Positions 34,018 to 43,654 are shown, counted from the stretch's first letter. The stretch is DNA of 64,000 bases from Planctomycetota bacterium (GCA_002862085.1 PKCK01000011.1:1-64000); one strand, 5' to 3'. Translations and numbers: made by a program. The notes: a model not told the origin generated them from the sequence alone.

Positions 34018-35181
34018 TCAGCGTCCGCCGAGGAGGTGTGGCGCCGCCGTGATCGCGGCGGTGGCCGCGAGCTGGAGGACGAGGAGGATCGCACCCCAGC
34101 GGGCCTCGAGCGTCGCGTCGCCCCGCCGGTTGAGCCAGTCGGCGATCCCGAGGGCGCCAGCTGGCACGAGGAAAGGCGCGATCGGCGCGTGGTCGGGGCT
34201 GCCCGCGAGGACCGGGGCGAGGGCGGCGAGGCACCAGGGCACGATCCACGTGGGCGCCCGCTTCGCCTCCACGCTCCTCGCCGCGAAGAGCATCTGGTAG
34301 AGCCCGAAGAGGATCACGCCCAGTCCGAGGGGGAGCTGGACGGTCCAGGCGAGGAGCGTTCCGGGCCCGAAGTCCCTCGCGCCCGCCAGCGCTCGCTCTG
34401 CGAGGTGGGCGACGCGCGCGGCCTCTCCCTGACCGCCGAGTCCGATCGCGATGGACATCGAGAGCACCGCGAGCACCGCGAAGAAGTTGGTCGGGCCCTG
34501 AGCGCGGTAGTCGGGGTGGCGCGCGACGGCGAGGGCCACGGCGGGGACGACGAGGCACAGCGCCGGATGGAGCATGTAGGCGAGACCGGCCGAGAGGATG
34601 GCGCGCCAGTGGTAGCCTCGCCGCGTCGTCTGCTCCTGGTGGAACAGAGACCAGAGGACGAGCGCCGCTCCGAGCATCCCGGGGGCGTAGTCGATGGGCG
34701 AGGTCGCTCCGAGGAACGCGTAGGGAACCGCGAACGCGGCGAAGGCGGCGGGGACGGCGCTCGTCCTGCGGAAGCCGAGGCGGCGCAGGAAGGCGAGCGT
34801 CAAGGTCAGCGCGGCGCCGAAGGCGAGGCCCCCGACCAGCCGAACGATCGCCTCGGGAGCCGCGCCGTCCACGAGCTCCGCCACCCCGCGCGCGACGGGG
34901 AGCAGCAGGCCCTGGGTCACCTCCTCGGCGCCGCCCAGGCGCCGTGTCACCTCGCCGCCGCTCTCGAAGGGCGGGGCGGCCGGGAGCGAGAGGGCGAGGG
35001 CGGCGGCGAGCATGCCGTAGCCCAAGTCCTGGATCCGCTCGCGCTGCTCGAGCAGCCGGAGCGACCGGCGGAGCCGGAAGAGCAGGCGTCGGCGACGGCC
35101 GCGCACGGTGTCCCCGCCGGCGGCTCCGGGGCCCGTCCTCACGGAGGACGCCACCACGGGCTCTCCGCCGTCGACGCTCAT
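34018..35181 (-). CDS. Polytopic membrane protein, unknown function
   Basis: This 387-residue protein has a basic cytoplasmic N-terminus (RGRRRRLLFRLRRSLRLLEQ) and about nine hydrophobic segments. A short loop with FLGATSPIDYAPG and another with YMLHPAL lie between helices. It resembles GT-C-type or O-antigen-ligase-type membrane enzymes in topology only; no catalytic motif was recognised. It is the last gene of a five-gene operon and overlaps the preceding membrane-protein gene by four bases (ATGA), so the two probably act together. Confidence 0.6.
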   Translation of the reverse strand: MSVDGGEPVVASSVRTGPGAAGGDTVRGRRRRLLFRLRRSLRLLEQRERIQDLGYGMLAAALALSLPAAPPFESGGEVTRRLGGAEEVTQGLLLPVARGVAELVDGAAPEAIVRLVGGLAFGAALTLTLAFLRRLGFRRTSAVPAAFAAFAVPYAFLGATSPIDYAPGMLGAALVLWSLFHQEQTTRRGYHWRAILSAGLAYMLHPALCLVVPAVALAVARHPDYRAQGPTNFFAVLAVLSMSIAIGLGGQGEAARVAHLAERALAGARDFGPGTLLAWTVQLPLGLGVILFGLYQMLFAARSVEAKRAPTWIVPWCLAALAPVLAGSPDHAPIAPFLVPAGALGIADWLNRRGDATLEARWGAILLVLQLAATAAITAAPHLLGGR

Positions 35182-36512
35182 CGCCGGATGGGCCTCACGC
35201 TCCCGGTCGAGGGGGAGAGCCGGTGCGTGGCGAGCGGGTGGTCCTCGCCGACGGAGAGCGCGCGCTTCGCATCGGCGGCGGCCTGGACGCCTTCCTCGGA
35301 GTCCGGGTCGATCACCGGGACGCCGTGGCGCCGCGCGAGGAGGTAGGCGACGTCGGCGTACGCGTCCGGCGCCACGAGCGCGACGTCGCCGGGAGCGAGC
35401 TCGCCCCGACCGTCGTGGAGCGCGGTGCCCTCGTCGGCGTCCAGCGCGTACCAGTACCCGAAGGGCAGGGCCTGCCCGATCGCGCCCACCGCCAGGAGCA
35501 CCACGGCGTCCGAGGCGCGTCGCCGGCGCACGAGCGCGTCGGCGGCGAAGGCCGCGAGGGCCGGGACGAGGAAGGTCGCGGGGGGGATGTGAGCCGCCAG
35601 CGCCGAGGGGGCGCCGCCGACCAGCAGCATCCCATCGAGGGGGAGGGAGGCCACGATCTCGAGGGCGATCCCGGTCCGCAGCCAGAGGTGGAGCCAGCGG
35701 GGGGCGGCGCTCTCCTCGGGATCCCGGCGGGTGGCGGACAGCGCCACCGCCATGAGCCCGAGGAGGCCACCGAAGTGACGCGCACCGGCGAGCTGCACCT
35801 CGTGGGCGCCCGCGGCGCCGCACGCGAGGGCCGCCACGGGCAGGGCGACGAGGGCCGCGATCCAGAGCGGCGCCAGTCCGGCGGCGCGCTCCTCACCTGC
35901 GCGGCCCGTGATCGCGAGTGCGCACGCGGGGAGCAGGAGCGCCGCGGCGGGGGAGACCCAGCTCGCCAGCAGCCAGGCCAACGCGACCCGCGTGCCGTAA
36001 CCGCGGGCGGCGCCGTCGGACGGCGCGGCGATCGCGGCCATGAGGAGTGCCGACGCGGCGACTCCGAAGGAGTAGGTGGAGGGGAGGCGGCCGCTGGAGA
36101 TCACAGCGAGCGATCCGCAGGTGAGCAGAGCCGTCGCGAAGGCGGTGCGCCCGCCGATCCCGAAGGCGCGGAGCGCAGCGCCCACGGCGAGGAAGGCGGC
36201 GCCGACGCCGAGGGCGGAGAGGCCGAAGAGGGCCGCCTCGATGCCGATCCCGGCGCCACCGATCGCACGCGCGACGAGGTGAAGGGGATGCGCGGCGAGG
36301 CCGTCACCGCTCGCGGCGACCGTGGTCGGCCCCTCGAGCAGATCGAACTGCTCGGGGAGTCCTGCGAGCGCCAGGGCGCCGCCCAGCGCCACGGCCAACC
36401 ACGCGACCAGGCGCACGGGGAGGTCGCGCCAGTCGGCGCCGGCGACCGCGTCGAGCAGCTCCTCCCGCGGGAAGAGCTCGCCGTCCTGGGCGATGTCGAG
36501 GGGGCGCTCCAC
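35178..36512 (-). CDS. Polytopic membrane protein with soluble C-terminal domain, unknown function
   Basis: This 444-residue protein starts hydrophilic, then has about ten hydrophobic segments. A soluble tail from about residue 360 includes DVALVAPDAYADVAYLLARR, which reads like a small Rossmann-type strand-helix unit. This layout (membrane domain plus short soluble end) is seen in some dolichol-phosphate-type glycosyltransferases, but no DxD or equivalent is evident. It begins 9 bases after aroB and is translationally coupled to the following membrane-protein gene. Confidence 0.6.
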   Translation of the reverse strand: MERPLDIAQDGELFPREELLDAVAGADWRDLPVRLVAWLAVALGGALALAGLPEQFDLLEGPTTVAASGDGLAAHPLHLVARAIGGAGIGIEAALFGLSALGVGAAFLAVGAALRAFGIGGRTAFATALLTCGSLAVISSGRLPSTYSFGVAASALLMAAIAAPSDGAARGYGTRVALAWLLASWVSPAAALLLPACALAITGRAGEERAAGLAPLWIAALVALPVAALACGAAGAHEVQLAGARHFGGLLGLMAVALSATRRDPEESAAPRWLHLWLRTGIALEIVASLPLDGMLLVGGAPSALAAHIPPATFLVPALAAFAADALVRRRRASDAVVLLAVGAIGQALPFGYWYALDADEGTALHDGRGELAPGDVALVAPDAYADVAYLLARRHGVPVIDPDSEEGVQAAADAKRALSVGEDHPLATHRLSPSTGSVRPIRR

Positions 36513-36521
36513 GTGGGCGGC

Positions 36522-37610
36522 TCAGGCGAAGAGGGTCTCGAGGAGTTCGCGCCCCAGCGGCACGCCGAGGGCGATGTCGCCCGCGCCGCGCGGGAGCACG
36601 AACTCGGGCGCTCCGACCGCGGACTTCTTGTCGTGGGCGAGGCCGGCGATGAGCTGATCGGCGGGGAGGGCGTGTCCTGCGCTGCGGAGCTCCGTGAGAG
36701 ATCCGGGCAGACCGAAGGTCCGGCAAAGGGCGCGCGCGCGTTCGCCGACGCCGCCGTCGGCCCCGAAGGTCGAGCGTGCCGCGCGTGCCGCGAGGTCGAT
36801 GCCGACGGCGACCGCGACGCCGTGGGGGATCGCGCCGTAGCCGGCGACGTGCTCTATGGCGTGGCCGAAGGTGTGCCCGAGGTTCAGGGCGCGCCGCGGT
36901 CCGCGCTCCAGCGGATCCTCGGCGACGACGGCGGCCTTCGTGCGAACGCAGAGCTCGACCGCCTCGACGAGGGCACCCGGATCGCGCTGCGCCACCGCGT
37001 CCGCGCTGGCCTCGATCTGCGCGAGCGCCTGCTCGCCGGCGAGCACCGCGGTCTTGATCACCTCGCCGAGTCCGCTCGCGTACTCGGCGTCGTCGAGGGT
37101 CGTCAGCACCTCGGTGTCGCAGAGCACCTCGGAGGGCTGGTGGAAGGCGCCCGCCAGGTTCTTGCCGGCGTCGAGGTTGATGGCGGTCTTGCCGCCGACC
37201 GACGCGTCGACCTGGGCGAGGAGCGTGGTCGGGACCTGGACCACGGGCAGGCCGCGCTTGAAGAGCGCGGCGCAGAGACCCGCGAGATCGCCCACCGTGC
37301 CTCCGCCGTAGGCGACGAGGGCGGAGCCGCGAGAGAGCGAGGCCTCCGCGCAGAACTCGAGGGCCCGCCCGAGGACGGGGAGCGTCTTGATCCCCTCCCC
37401 GCCGTCGAGCTCCAGCGTCGGCCCTCCTGCGGTGAGCGGACCGTGGGCGGAGAGCACGCGGGCGTCAGCGATGGTCGCGACGCGCCCGTCGCTCGAGACG
37501 CGCGCCGCGACCTCCCCGGCGCGGGCGCGCAGCCCCGGGCCGACGAGCACGTCGTAGCCGTCCGCGCCGAGCTCGACCTTGACGCGGCGCGCGGTGTTCT
37601 CCTCGCTCAC
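36522..37610 (-). CDS. aroB: 3-dehydroquinate synthase AroB
   Basis: This 362-residue shikimate-pathway enzyme converts DAHP to 3-dehydroquinate using NAD and zinc. The NAD-binding loop is ALVAYGGGTVGDLAG, followed by PTTLLAQVDASVGGKTAIN, the zinc-ligand segments EYASGLGEVIK and LNLGHTFGHAIEH, and a late HDKKS with catalytic lysines. Length matches the family. Its start overlaps the stop of the upstream membrane-protein gene by ATGA. No other aromatic pathway genes are adjacent, so operon partners are unusual. Confidence 0.95.
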   Translation of the reverse strand: MSEENTARRVKVELGADGYDVLVGPGLRARAGEVAARVSSDGRVATIADARVLSAHGPLTAGGPTLELDGGEGIKTLPVLGRALEFCAEASLSRGSALVAYGGGTVGDLAGLCAALFKRGLPVVQVPTTLLAQVDASVGGKTAINLDAGKNLAGAFHQPSEVLCDTEVLTTLDDAEYASGLGEVIKTAVLAGEQALAQIEASADAVAQRDPGALVEAVELCVRTKAAVVAEDPLERGPRRALNLGHTFGHAIEHVAGYGAIPHGVAVAVGIDLAARAARSTFGADGGVGERARALCRTFGLPGSLTELRSAGHALPADQLIAGLAHDKKSAVGAPEFVLPRGAGDIALGVPLGRELLETLFA

Positions 37611-39034
37611 GCCGGCCCGGCGGTGGAGGCCTCGCCCGCGCGTTCACGGCGCGCGCGCTTGCGGCGGATCATCTCCTCGTAGAGCGCCTTCGACTTGCGC
37701 CGGTCGGCGCGCATGAGCGCGACGATGATCAGGGTGAGGACGACCGTGCCGCCGAGCACGCCCCACTTGAAGTAAGCGATGGCAGGGTCCTCCTCGGGGA
37801 CGAAGACGTCGACGGCGTCCATCACGAAGATCGGCGCCCGGACGGGCTGGCCGTCCCTGTTCATGAAGACGTGGTTGCGGAAGAAGTAGCCCTTGCCGAC
37901 GACGTAGCGATGATCGTCGTCGAGCCCCTCTCGCAGCATGTCCTGGCGGGTGAAGGGCGCGAACCACTTGATGGTCTTGACCGAGCCCTTCCAGGTGCTG
38001 TTGCCGATCCACCCCTCGGTCTGGCGGTCGATGCGCAGGGGGTTGTCGTCGATGCGCCTCGAGTAGGTGTCCATGTTGATGGACACGGGCACGCGGAAGG
38101 GGCGGCCGCGGTGGCTCGCGCCGTCCTCGTAGATCGCGGCGAGCGTCTCGGTGTCGAGCTCGGGCGCGGCCTCCCAGTCGGTCTCTTCGCCGAGGAGCTT
38201 CGCGCGACCCATGAGCTCCCAGAAGGCCTGCTCGAACTCGGCCGGGTCGAAGATCTGGCCGATGCCGTCGTCCTCGACCGCCGAGAGCGAGGCCGCCAGA
38301 CGTGCCGCCTCGGCGGTCATCGGCGCCGTCGAGGGCACGAGGTTCGCGCCGAGCACCAGCGGAGCAGCGATGGGCTCACCTCCCACGGCCGCGCGGTAGA
38401 CGCAGTGGAAGAGCCCGTCGACGCGGAGGTAGTCGCCCACGTCGACGCGGCGCGCGCCGTCGGGCTGGACGGGCGCTCCAGCCACGAGGAAGTGGACGTA
38501 CTGGCCGTCGAGGGTCTGCAGCGTGCCGATCCAGTCGTTGCGCATTCGTCCTCCGTCATCGCGTGGTCGAACGCGGGCGGCGACGACTCTCCCGCGGGCG
38601 CGCAGCGGGGCGAGTCGCGCCGCGCCGGGGTCGGCGAGGATCTCGTCCTCGCGCGCGGCGTCGAGCTCCTCGCGCCCGAGCGCGCGCAGCGCCGTGTCGG
38701 TCTGGAGCCTCGCGTAGTCGAACACGGCGGCCAGGGGGGCATCCTCGAGCAGGTCCTGCTCGACGGCGTCCGCGTCGCGGATCAGCTCGAGCAGCTCAGG
38801 CTGCGTGAAAGGCGGCACCTCGACGTCCGCGACGTCGTCCTCCACTCTCCGCTCCGAAGTGCGCTGGGCCGCGGCGTCGGCCTCCTCCTCCGCGGCCTTC
38901 CTGCGCGACTGATTCATCGTCAGGAGGTACGCAGCTGCGACGAGCACCACGAGGACACTCATCCCGATGAGACGGTTGCGATCACGCTTGGCGAGTGCCT
39001 CCGCCTGCTCGGCGGACATCTTCGAGTACTGCAT
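37607..39034 (-). CDS. Bitopic/two-helix membrane protein, unknown function
   Basis: This 475-residue protein has one N-terminal transmembrane helix (LIGMSVLVVLVAAAYLLTM, about residues 22-40) and one near the C-terminus (WGVLGGTVVLTLIIVALM), followed by a very basic tail (RRKRARRERAG). The region between, about 380 residues, would be extracytoplasmic, with a small beta-rich portion near residues 145-240. No family was recognised. It is coupled to aroB by a four-base overlap and follows the amidotransferase gene by 6 bases. Confidence 0.6.
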   Translation of the reverse strand: MQYSKMSAEQAEALAKRDRNRLIGMSVLVVLVAAAYLLTMNQSRRKAAEEEADAAAQRTSERRVEDDVADVEVPPFTQPELLELIRDADAVEQDLLEDAPLAAVFDYARLQTDTALRALGREELDAAREDEILADPGAARLAPLRARGRVVAARVRPRDDGGRMRNDWIGTLQTLDGQYVHFLVAGAPVQPDGARRVDVGDYLRVDGLFHCVYRAAVGGEPIAAPLVLGANLVPSTAPMTAEAARLAASLSAVEDDGIGQIFDPAEFEQAFWELMGRAKLLGEETDWEAAPELDTETLAAIYEDGASHRGRPFRVPVSINMDTYSRRIDDNPLRIDRQTEGWIGNSTWKGSVKTIKWFAPFTRQDMLREGLDDDHRYVVGKGYFFRNHVFMNRDGQPVRAPIFVMDAVDVFVPEEDPAIAYFKWGVLGGTVVLTLIIVALMRADRRKSKALYEEMIRRKRARRERAGEASTAGPA

Positions 39035-39040
39035 GTGGAT

Positions 39041-39832
39041 TCAGGATCGGGGCCCCGCGGCGGCCGCCTCGACGAGCGCGCGGAGGAGGGCGTCGCCGGA
39101 CTCGAGCCCGGGGGCGCCGCGCTCGCCCTGGTCGGGGCGGGGAGCGTGTTCGGTGGGGAGGGCGATCTCGGGGTGCCACTGGACACCCAGGGCGAAGCGT
39201 CGGTCGGATCGTTCGATCGCCTCCACGACCGGGGCGGGGGCGCCGTCTTCGCTCGTCTCGTCGTCCATCGCGCTGACGATCCAAGGGGGCGGGACCGTCC
39301 GGAGGGCCTGGTGGTGCCTGGAGACCACCGACAGCGGTTCTACGCCCAGCACCCGGGCCAGTTTCGAGCCTTCCCGCGGTCTGATCGCGTGAACCGCTCC
39401 CCCCCGGTGCTCCCGGGCCGCGGGGAGGGCGCTCGGAACGTCCTGGTGGAGGGTCGCGCCTCCCGCCAGTCCGAGGCACTGCATCCCGTAGCAGATCCCC
39501 AGGACCGGCAGGTCGAGCTCGAGCACGAGTCGGGTGAGGGCGAGGTCGGCGGCCTGCTTGTTGCCCTCGGTGGCCTGCGCCGCGGGGTGGGTGACGCCGA
39601 GGCCGAGGGGCTCGGCGTGGAAGTCGTCGCCACCGGTCAGCAGCACGCCGTCCATCCGCGCGAGGATCGCGCGCAGTTCGGCGTCGCGACCGGCTGGATC
39701 GGCGAGCGGGGTGGGCAGGACGATCGGGAGCCCGCCCGCGCGGCGGACCGCGTCGACGTAGCGGGTACGCAGGCGGAGCGAGGGCTCGTCCTCCTCGTGG
39801 AGAGGATTGATGGCGATGAGCGGCGCGGTCAT
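39041..39832 (-). CDS. Class I glutamine amidotransferase-like peptidase C26 (PuuD-like)
   Basis: This 263-residue protein resembles gamma-glutamyl-GABA hydrolase. The nucleophile elbow is PVLGICYGMQCLG, the oxyanion glycine segment is LTGGDDFHAE, and the His-Glu pair is in LGVQWHPEIALP. It hydrolyses gamma-glutamyl amides in known relatives. It is the first gene of the minus-strand operon leading to aroB. The ATG at 39832 is chosen because a longer frame upstream lies antisense to the cation-exchanger gene. Confidence 0.88.
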   Translation of the reverse strand: MTAPLIAINPLHEEDEPSLRLRTRYVDAVRRAGGLPIVLPTPLADPAGRDAELRAILARMDGVLLTGGDDFHAEPLGLGVTHPAAQATEGNKQAADLALTRLVLELDLPVLGICYGMQCLGLAGGATLHQDVPSALPAAREHRGGAVHAIRPREGSKLARVLGVEPLSVVSRHHQALRTVPPPWIVSAMDDETSEDGAPAPVVEAIERSDRRFALGVQWHPEIALPTEHAPRPDQGERGAPGLESGDALLRALVEAAAAGPRS

Positions 39833-39934
39833 TCGGCGTGGGGGAGGAGCGCCGGAGAGACGCGACGTGGGAACCGGCGCGAATGGGGCGGGGCGCGGGG
39901 CGTAGGCGCTACGCTCCGAAGGGTCCCTTTCGCC

Positions 39935-40900
39935 ATGCTCGACGTCCTCTTCCTCCTCGTGGGATTCTATCTCCTCGCCAAGGGCGCCGACGCGCTCGTG
40001 GAGGGCGCCGCGACACTCGCGACCCGCTGGGGCATGGACCGCTGGGTCGTCGGGCTGACCGTGGTGGCCTGGGGCACGTCCCTCCCCGAGGTCGTCGTCT
40101 CCGGCCTGGCGGCCCACGCCGGCAGCCCGGGCCAGGCCCTCGGGAACGTCCTGGGGTCGAACGTGGCGAACGCGGGCCTGGTGCTCGGCGCGGTGGGACT
40201 GATCCTGCCCCGGGCCCTGGTGGGCCGGCTCTCCGTCCGTGAGAGCGCCCCGCTGATCCTCTCTCTCGCGCTTCTCTACTTCGTGCTGCGGGACGAGGTC
40301 CTCACGCGGGCCGAAGCGGGGGTCATGACGCTGCTCTTCGTGGCGTACACCTTCGAGCTGATCTTCCTCCGCGGGCGGGGCGCTCAGTCGCCACCGGCGG
40401 ACGTCCACGAGGAGGAGACCCAGGCGCCGCGACCCTGGCTGAGCACGATCCTGGGGAGCTTCGCGATCGGTCTCGGCGCCAAGCTCGTCATCGACGGCGC
40501 GACCGGGATCGCCCTCGATTTCGGCCTCGACGACGGGTTCGTCGGCATCGTGATCTTCGCTCTCGGGACCTCGCTGCCCGAGCTCACCGCGGGCATCGCG
40601 AGCGCGCGCAAGGGGCACACCGAGATCGGGCTGGGGAACATCGTCGGGAGCAACGTGTTCAACACGCTCGCGGTGGTCGGGATCTCCGGACTCGTGGCGC
40701 CCTTCCGGGCGTCCGGCGCCGAGGACGACCGCTGGCCCGAGGCCGTCGGCAACGCGCTGCAGCGGGACCTGCCGGTCAACGCGGCCTTCGCGCTGATGCT
40801 GGCCTTCGGCCCGTTCCTGTTCCGCGGGCGCTTCGCGCGCCAGAGGGCGGCCTTCCTGCTGGTCGCCTGGCTCACGTACGTCGTCGCGATCGCGCCGTAG
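39935..40900 (+). CDS. Calcium/sodium:cation antiporter (CaCA family, YrbG-like)
   Basis: This 321-residue membrane protein has the two internal repeats of the CaCA superfamily. Alpha-1 contains VVAWGTSLPEVVVS and LGNVLGSNVANAGLVLG; alpha-2 contains IFALGTSLPELTAGIASARKG and LGNIVGSNVFNTLAVVG. The conserved acidic residues for Ca2+ (Glu in LPE, Asn in GSN) are present in both repeats. Ten hydrophobic helices fit the family. A TACGCT hexamer at 39910-39915 lies 19 nt before the ATG. It is divergent from the amidotransferase gene. Confidence 0.92.
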   Translation: MLDVLFLLVGFYLLAKGADALVEGAATLATRWGMDRWVVGLTVVAWGTSLPEVVVSGLAAHAGSPGQALGNVLGSNVANAGLVLGAVGLILPRALVGRLSVRESAPLILSLALLYFVLRDEVLTRAEAGVMTLLFVAYTFELIFLRGRGAQSPPADVHEEETQAPRPWLSTILGSFAIGLGAKLVIDGATGIALDFGLDDGFVGIVIFALGTSLPELTAGIASARKGHTEIGLGNIVGSNVFNTLAVVGISGLVAPFRASGAEDDRWPEAVGNALQRDLPVNAAFALMLAFGPFLFRGRFARQRAAFLLVAWLTYVVAIAP

Positions 40901-40935
40901 CCGATCGAGGGCGAGCGGCCGGAACCGAAGGATCG

Positions 40936-40964
40936 GCGGGGCCCGGGGGCTCGCCGGGCCCCGC
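40936..40964. terminator. Bidirectional GC-rich terminator hairpin
   Basis: An 11-bp perfect stem (40936-40946 with 40954-40964) and 7-nt loop lies between two convergent genes. There is no T-run on either side. Confidence 0.6.
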
Positions 40965-40979
40965 GCCGCGGCCGAGCCC

Positions 40980-42215
40980 TCAGGTCGCGGCCGCGGCCAC
41001 GACCTCCTCGTCGGTGAGGTTGCGAGAGCTCCCTTTCGCCACCTCGAGGACCCGCTGGACGGCCTCGTCCGTGGGATCCACACCGTTCCTCTCGAGGACC
41101 CAGGAGACGTTCGACTTCCCGCTCATCGGCCCGACCAGGATCTTCTGCTCGAGGCCGAACATGCCGGCCGGGACGCCCGAGTAGACGCGGTCGGCGAGCC
41201 AGGAGTCTCCCTTTCGGAAGGCCTTGACGACCGCCGCGGCGTGCACGCCGGTGGCGGTCTCGAAGGCGTCCTGCCCGAAGACGGGGTAGTTCTCGGGGAA
41301 GGGAACGCCGATGGCCTCGGCGGCCTTGGACACGTAGGCGCCGAGGCTCGTGAGGTCGCGGTCGATCCAGCCCGTGAGCGCGAGGTTGACGAGCAGCAGG
41401 TCCATCTCGGTGTTGCCCGCGCGCTCTCCGACCCCCAGGGCGGTGCCGTGGATGCGGGAGGCGCCCGCCTCGATGGCGACCAGGGCGTTGATCAGGCCGA
41501 GTCCGCGGTCGCGGTGGCCGTGCCAGTCGATCCCGACGTCGACCCCTTTCTCCTCGGCGATGCCCTTCACGAAGGCGATCAGACGGCGAACGCCCGTCGG
41601 GGTCACGTGCCCGCAGGTGTCGCAGACGCAGAGCCGTCTGGCCCCCGCGTCGATGGCCGCGCCGTAGAGGGCGCGGAGGGTGTCCGGGTGCGCTCGGGTC
41701 GTGTCCTCGGTGACGAACATGACCGGCATGTCCTCCTTGACGGCGAAGGACACCGCCTCGGCGGAGAGCTGGACCATGCGATCGAGCTCCCAGTTCTCGG
41801 TGTAGAAGCGGATCGGGCTCGAGCCGATGAAGGCGCAGACCTCGAGCGGCGCCCCGACCTCCTGCTGGATCTCGGCGGCGGGCTCGATGTCCGCGAGCAT
41901 CGTGCGGCAGGCGACGTTGGGCGAGATCCGCATGTCGCGCATCGCGACGGCCAGCCGGGTGATGTGGTCACGGGCCCGCGCGCCCGCCCCGGGCAGGCCG
42001 ACGTTGGCCGTGTCGATCCCCAGCTCCTCCATCAGCCCCACGAGCTCCAGCTTGGTGTCGAGGTCCGGATCCAGGGCGCTGGGGCTCTGGAGCCCGTCGC
42101 GGAGGGTTTCGTCGTTGAGCTGGATCCGGCCGAAGCCCGCCGGGTTCTCGGCGTTCCAGTCGTGGATCAGCTCGCTCTCGTCTCGTTCGTTCGATTCCGC
42201 GCGGGGGTTCGTCAT
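40980..42215 (-). CDS. LeuA/homocitrate synthase-like (DRE-TIM) acyltransferase
   Basis: This 411-residue TIM-barrel protein begins with RIQLNDETLRDGLQSP, the DRE-TIM motif that in 2-isopropylmalate, homocitrate and citramalate synthases reads D-T-LRDGEQ. The metal-binding H-x-H is in IDWHGHRDRGLG, and the second family block is GASRIHGTALGVGERAGNTE. A C-terminal GLEQKILVGPMSGKSNVSW resembles the region in homocitrate synthases and HMG-CoA-lyase-like members. It lacks the regulatory LeuA dimer domain. The exact keto acid is unclear. It is divergent from mgtE with 65 bases between. Confidence 0.8.
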   Translation of the reverse strand: MTNPRAESNERDESELIHDWNAENPAGFGRIQLNDETLRDGLQSPSALDPDLDTKLELVGLMEELGIDTANVGLPGAGARARDHITRLAVAMRDMRISPNVACRTMLADIEPAAEIQQEVGAPLEVCAFIGSSPIRFYTENWELDRMVQLSAEAVSFAVKEDMPVMFVTEDTTRAHPDTLRALYGAAIDAGARRLCVCDTCGHVTPTGVRRLIAFVKGIAEEKGVDVGIDWHGHRDRGLGLINALVAIEAGASRIHGTALGVGERAGNTEMDLLLVNLALTGWIDRDLTSLGAYVSKAAEAIGVPFPENYPVFGQDAFETATGVHAAAVVKAFRKGDSWLADRVYSGVPAGMFGLEQKILVGPMSGKSNVSWVLERNGVDPTDEAVQRVLEVAKGSSRNLTDEEVVAAAAT

Positions 42216-42280
42216 GGGGCTTTTCCGGGCCGCGCCCGGCCCCGTATCGTAGCGCGCACGGCCCCGGCCGACTCGCCCCC

Positions 42281-43654
42281 ATGAGCGCCCCCGAATCCAG
42301 CCTGGAGGCCGCCGAGGCGGCGTTCCGCGAGGTTCTCGCCGACTCCCCGGCGCGGGCCGCCGTGCTGCTGGCCGACGTTCACGCAGCCGATGCGGCGGAC
42401 TGGCTCCAGGACACCGCCGAAGAAGAACGTCACAGGGTCTTCGGCCTGCTCTCGGCGAACCTCCAGGCCGACGTCCTCGAGTACGCCGACGAGGCCCTGA
42501 CGCAGTCGCTCGTGGCGCGGCTCGGACCCAAGGACCTCGGCGAGGTCCTCGAGGAGCTGCCGTCCGACGAGGCGGCCGACGTGCTCGGCGAGGCCGACGA
42601 CCGGGTGGTCGACGACGCCCTCGCCGAGGTCACGCCAGAGACGGCCCGGGACCTGCGCGCGCTCCTGCGCTACGAGCCCGACACCGCCGGCGGCGTGATG
42701 GCGACCGAGTTCGTCGTCGCGCGCGAGGGCCAGCGCATCGGCGACGTCGTCAAGGAGGTGCGCAAGGAGGGCGAGGACGCGGAGGCGGAGCTGGGCGTCT
42801 TCGTACTCGACGCGGCCGGACGCCCGGCCGGCTACCTGAGCGATCGCGCGCTGCTGACGCACTCGATCCACACGCCCGTGGACGAGGTGATGGTCGAGCC
42901 GTTCCTCACGGCCGTCACCGAAGATCAGGAGGAGGCTGCGCGCACCATCGCCAAGTACGGCCTGGACGTGCTCGCGGTCGTCGACGACGCGGGCGCCATG
43001 CTCGGCGTGATCTCCGCCGACGACGCGGCGGACATCCTCGAGGAGGAGGTCGGCGAGGACTTCGCGCTCCTCACCGGCACCGGCTCCGAGGGTCAGCAGA
43101 CCCGTCTCCCGATCCACGTGCGCGTGCGGCAGCGCATGCCGCTCATGGGCTTCACCGTCCTGGCGGGGCTCGCGAGCGCGAAGATCCTCGCGATCGTGCT
43201 GGGCTCCTCCTCCGAGACGGGAGGCGAGAACACCCAGGAGGCGATCCTTCGCTACCTGCCGCTCATCGTCGGGCTCGCCGGGAACGTCGGGATCCAGTCC
43301 TCCACGATCTTCGTGCGAGGCTTCGCCACCGGCGAGGTGGAGCCCGACCGTGAGTGGGGCGTGTTCGGCTCCGAGTGGACGGTGGGCTCGATCATCGGCG
43401 TGCTCTGCGGCCTGGCGACGTGGATCGTGGCCGGGCTCATCGAGGGGAGCGGGCCTTCCGGCCTGGGCCTCGCGGTGGGCGTCGCGGTGGTCGCCGCCGT
43501 CGCGTGGGCGGCGATGCTCGGGGGCCTCGTGCCGATCGCGTGCCGCCGGATGGGGATCGACCCCGCGATCGTGGCCGGTCCCTTCCTGATCGCCATGTCG
43601 GACGTCTCCGGCTCGGTGATCTACATCCTCGTGGCGCGGGCGATCGCGCTCTGA
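42281..43654 (+). CDS. mgtE: Magnesium transporter MgtE
   Basis: This 457-residue Mg2+ channel has the N-terminal superhelical domain, the tandem CBS domains (from about residue 140: DTAGGVMATEFVVAREGQRI to ILEEEVGEDF) and the five-helix pore domain. The pore has LPLIVGLAGNVGIQSSTIFV and AMSDVSGSVIYILVA, typical of MgtE. In the family, Mg2+ binding between the N-domain and CBS closes the pore. A TATCGT hexamer is at 42245-42250, 30 nt upstream. Length is normal. Confidence 0.95.
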   Translation: MSAPESSLEAAEAAFREVLADSPARAAVLLADVHAADAADWLQDTAEEERHRVFGLLSANLQADVLEYADEALTQSLVARLGPKDLGEVLEELPSDEAADVLGEADDRVVDDALAEVTPETARDLRALLRYEPDTAGGVMATEFVVAREGQRIGDVVKEVRKEGEDAEAELGVFVLDAAGRPAGYLSDRALLTHSIHTPVDEVMVEPFLTAVTEDQEEAARTIAKYGLDVLAVVDDAGAMLGVISADDAADILEEEVGEDFALLTGTGSEGQQTRLPIHVRVRQRMPLMGFTVLAGLASAKILAIVLGSSSETGGENTQEAILRYLPLIVGLAGNVGIQSSTIFVRGFATGEVEPDREWGVFGSEWTVGSIIGVLCGLATWIVAGLIEGSGPSGLGLAVGVAVVAAVAWAAMLGGLVPIACRRMGIDPAIVAGPFLIAMSDVSGSVIYILVARAIAL

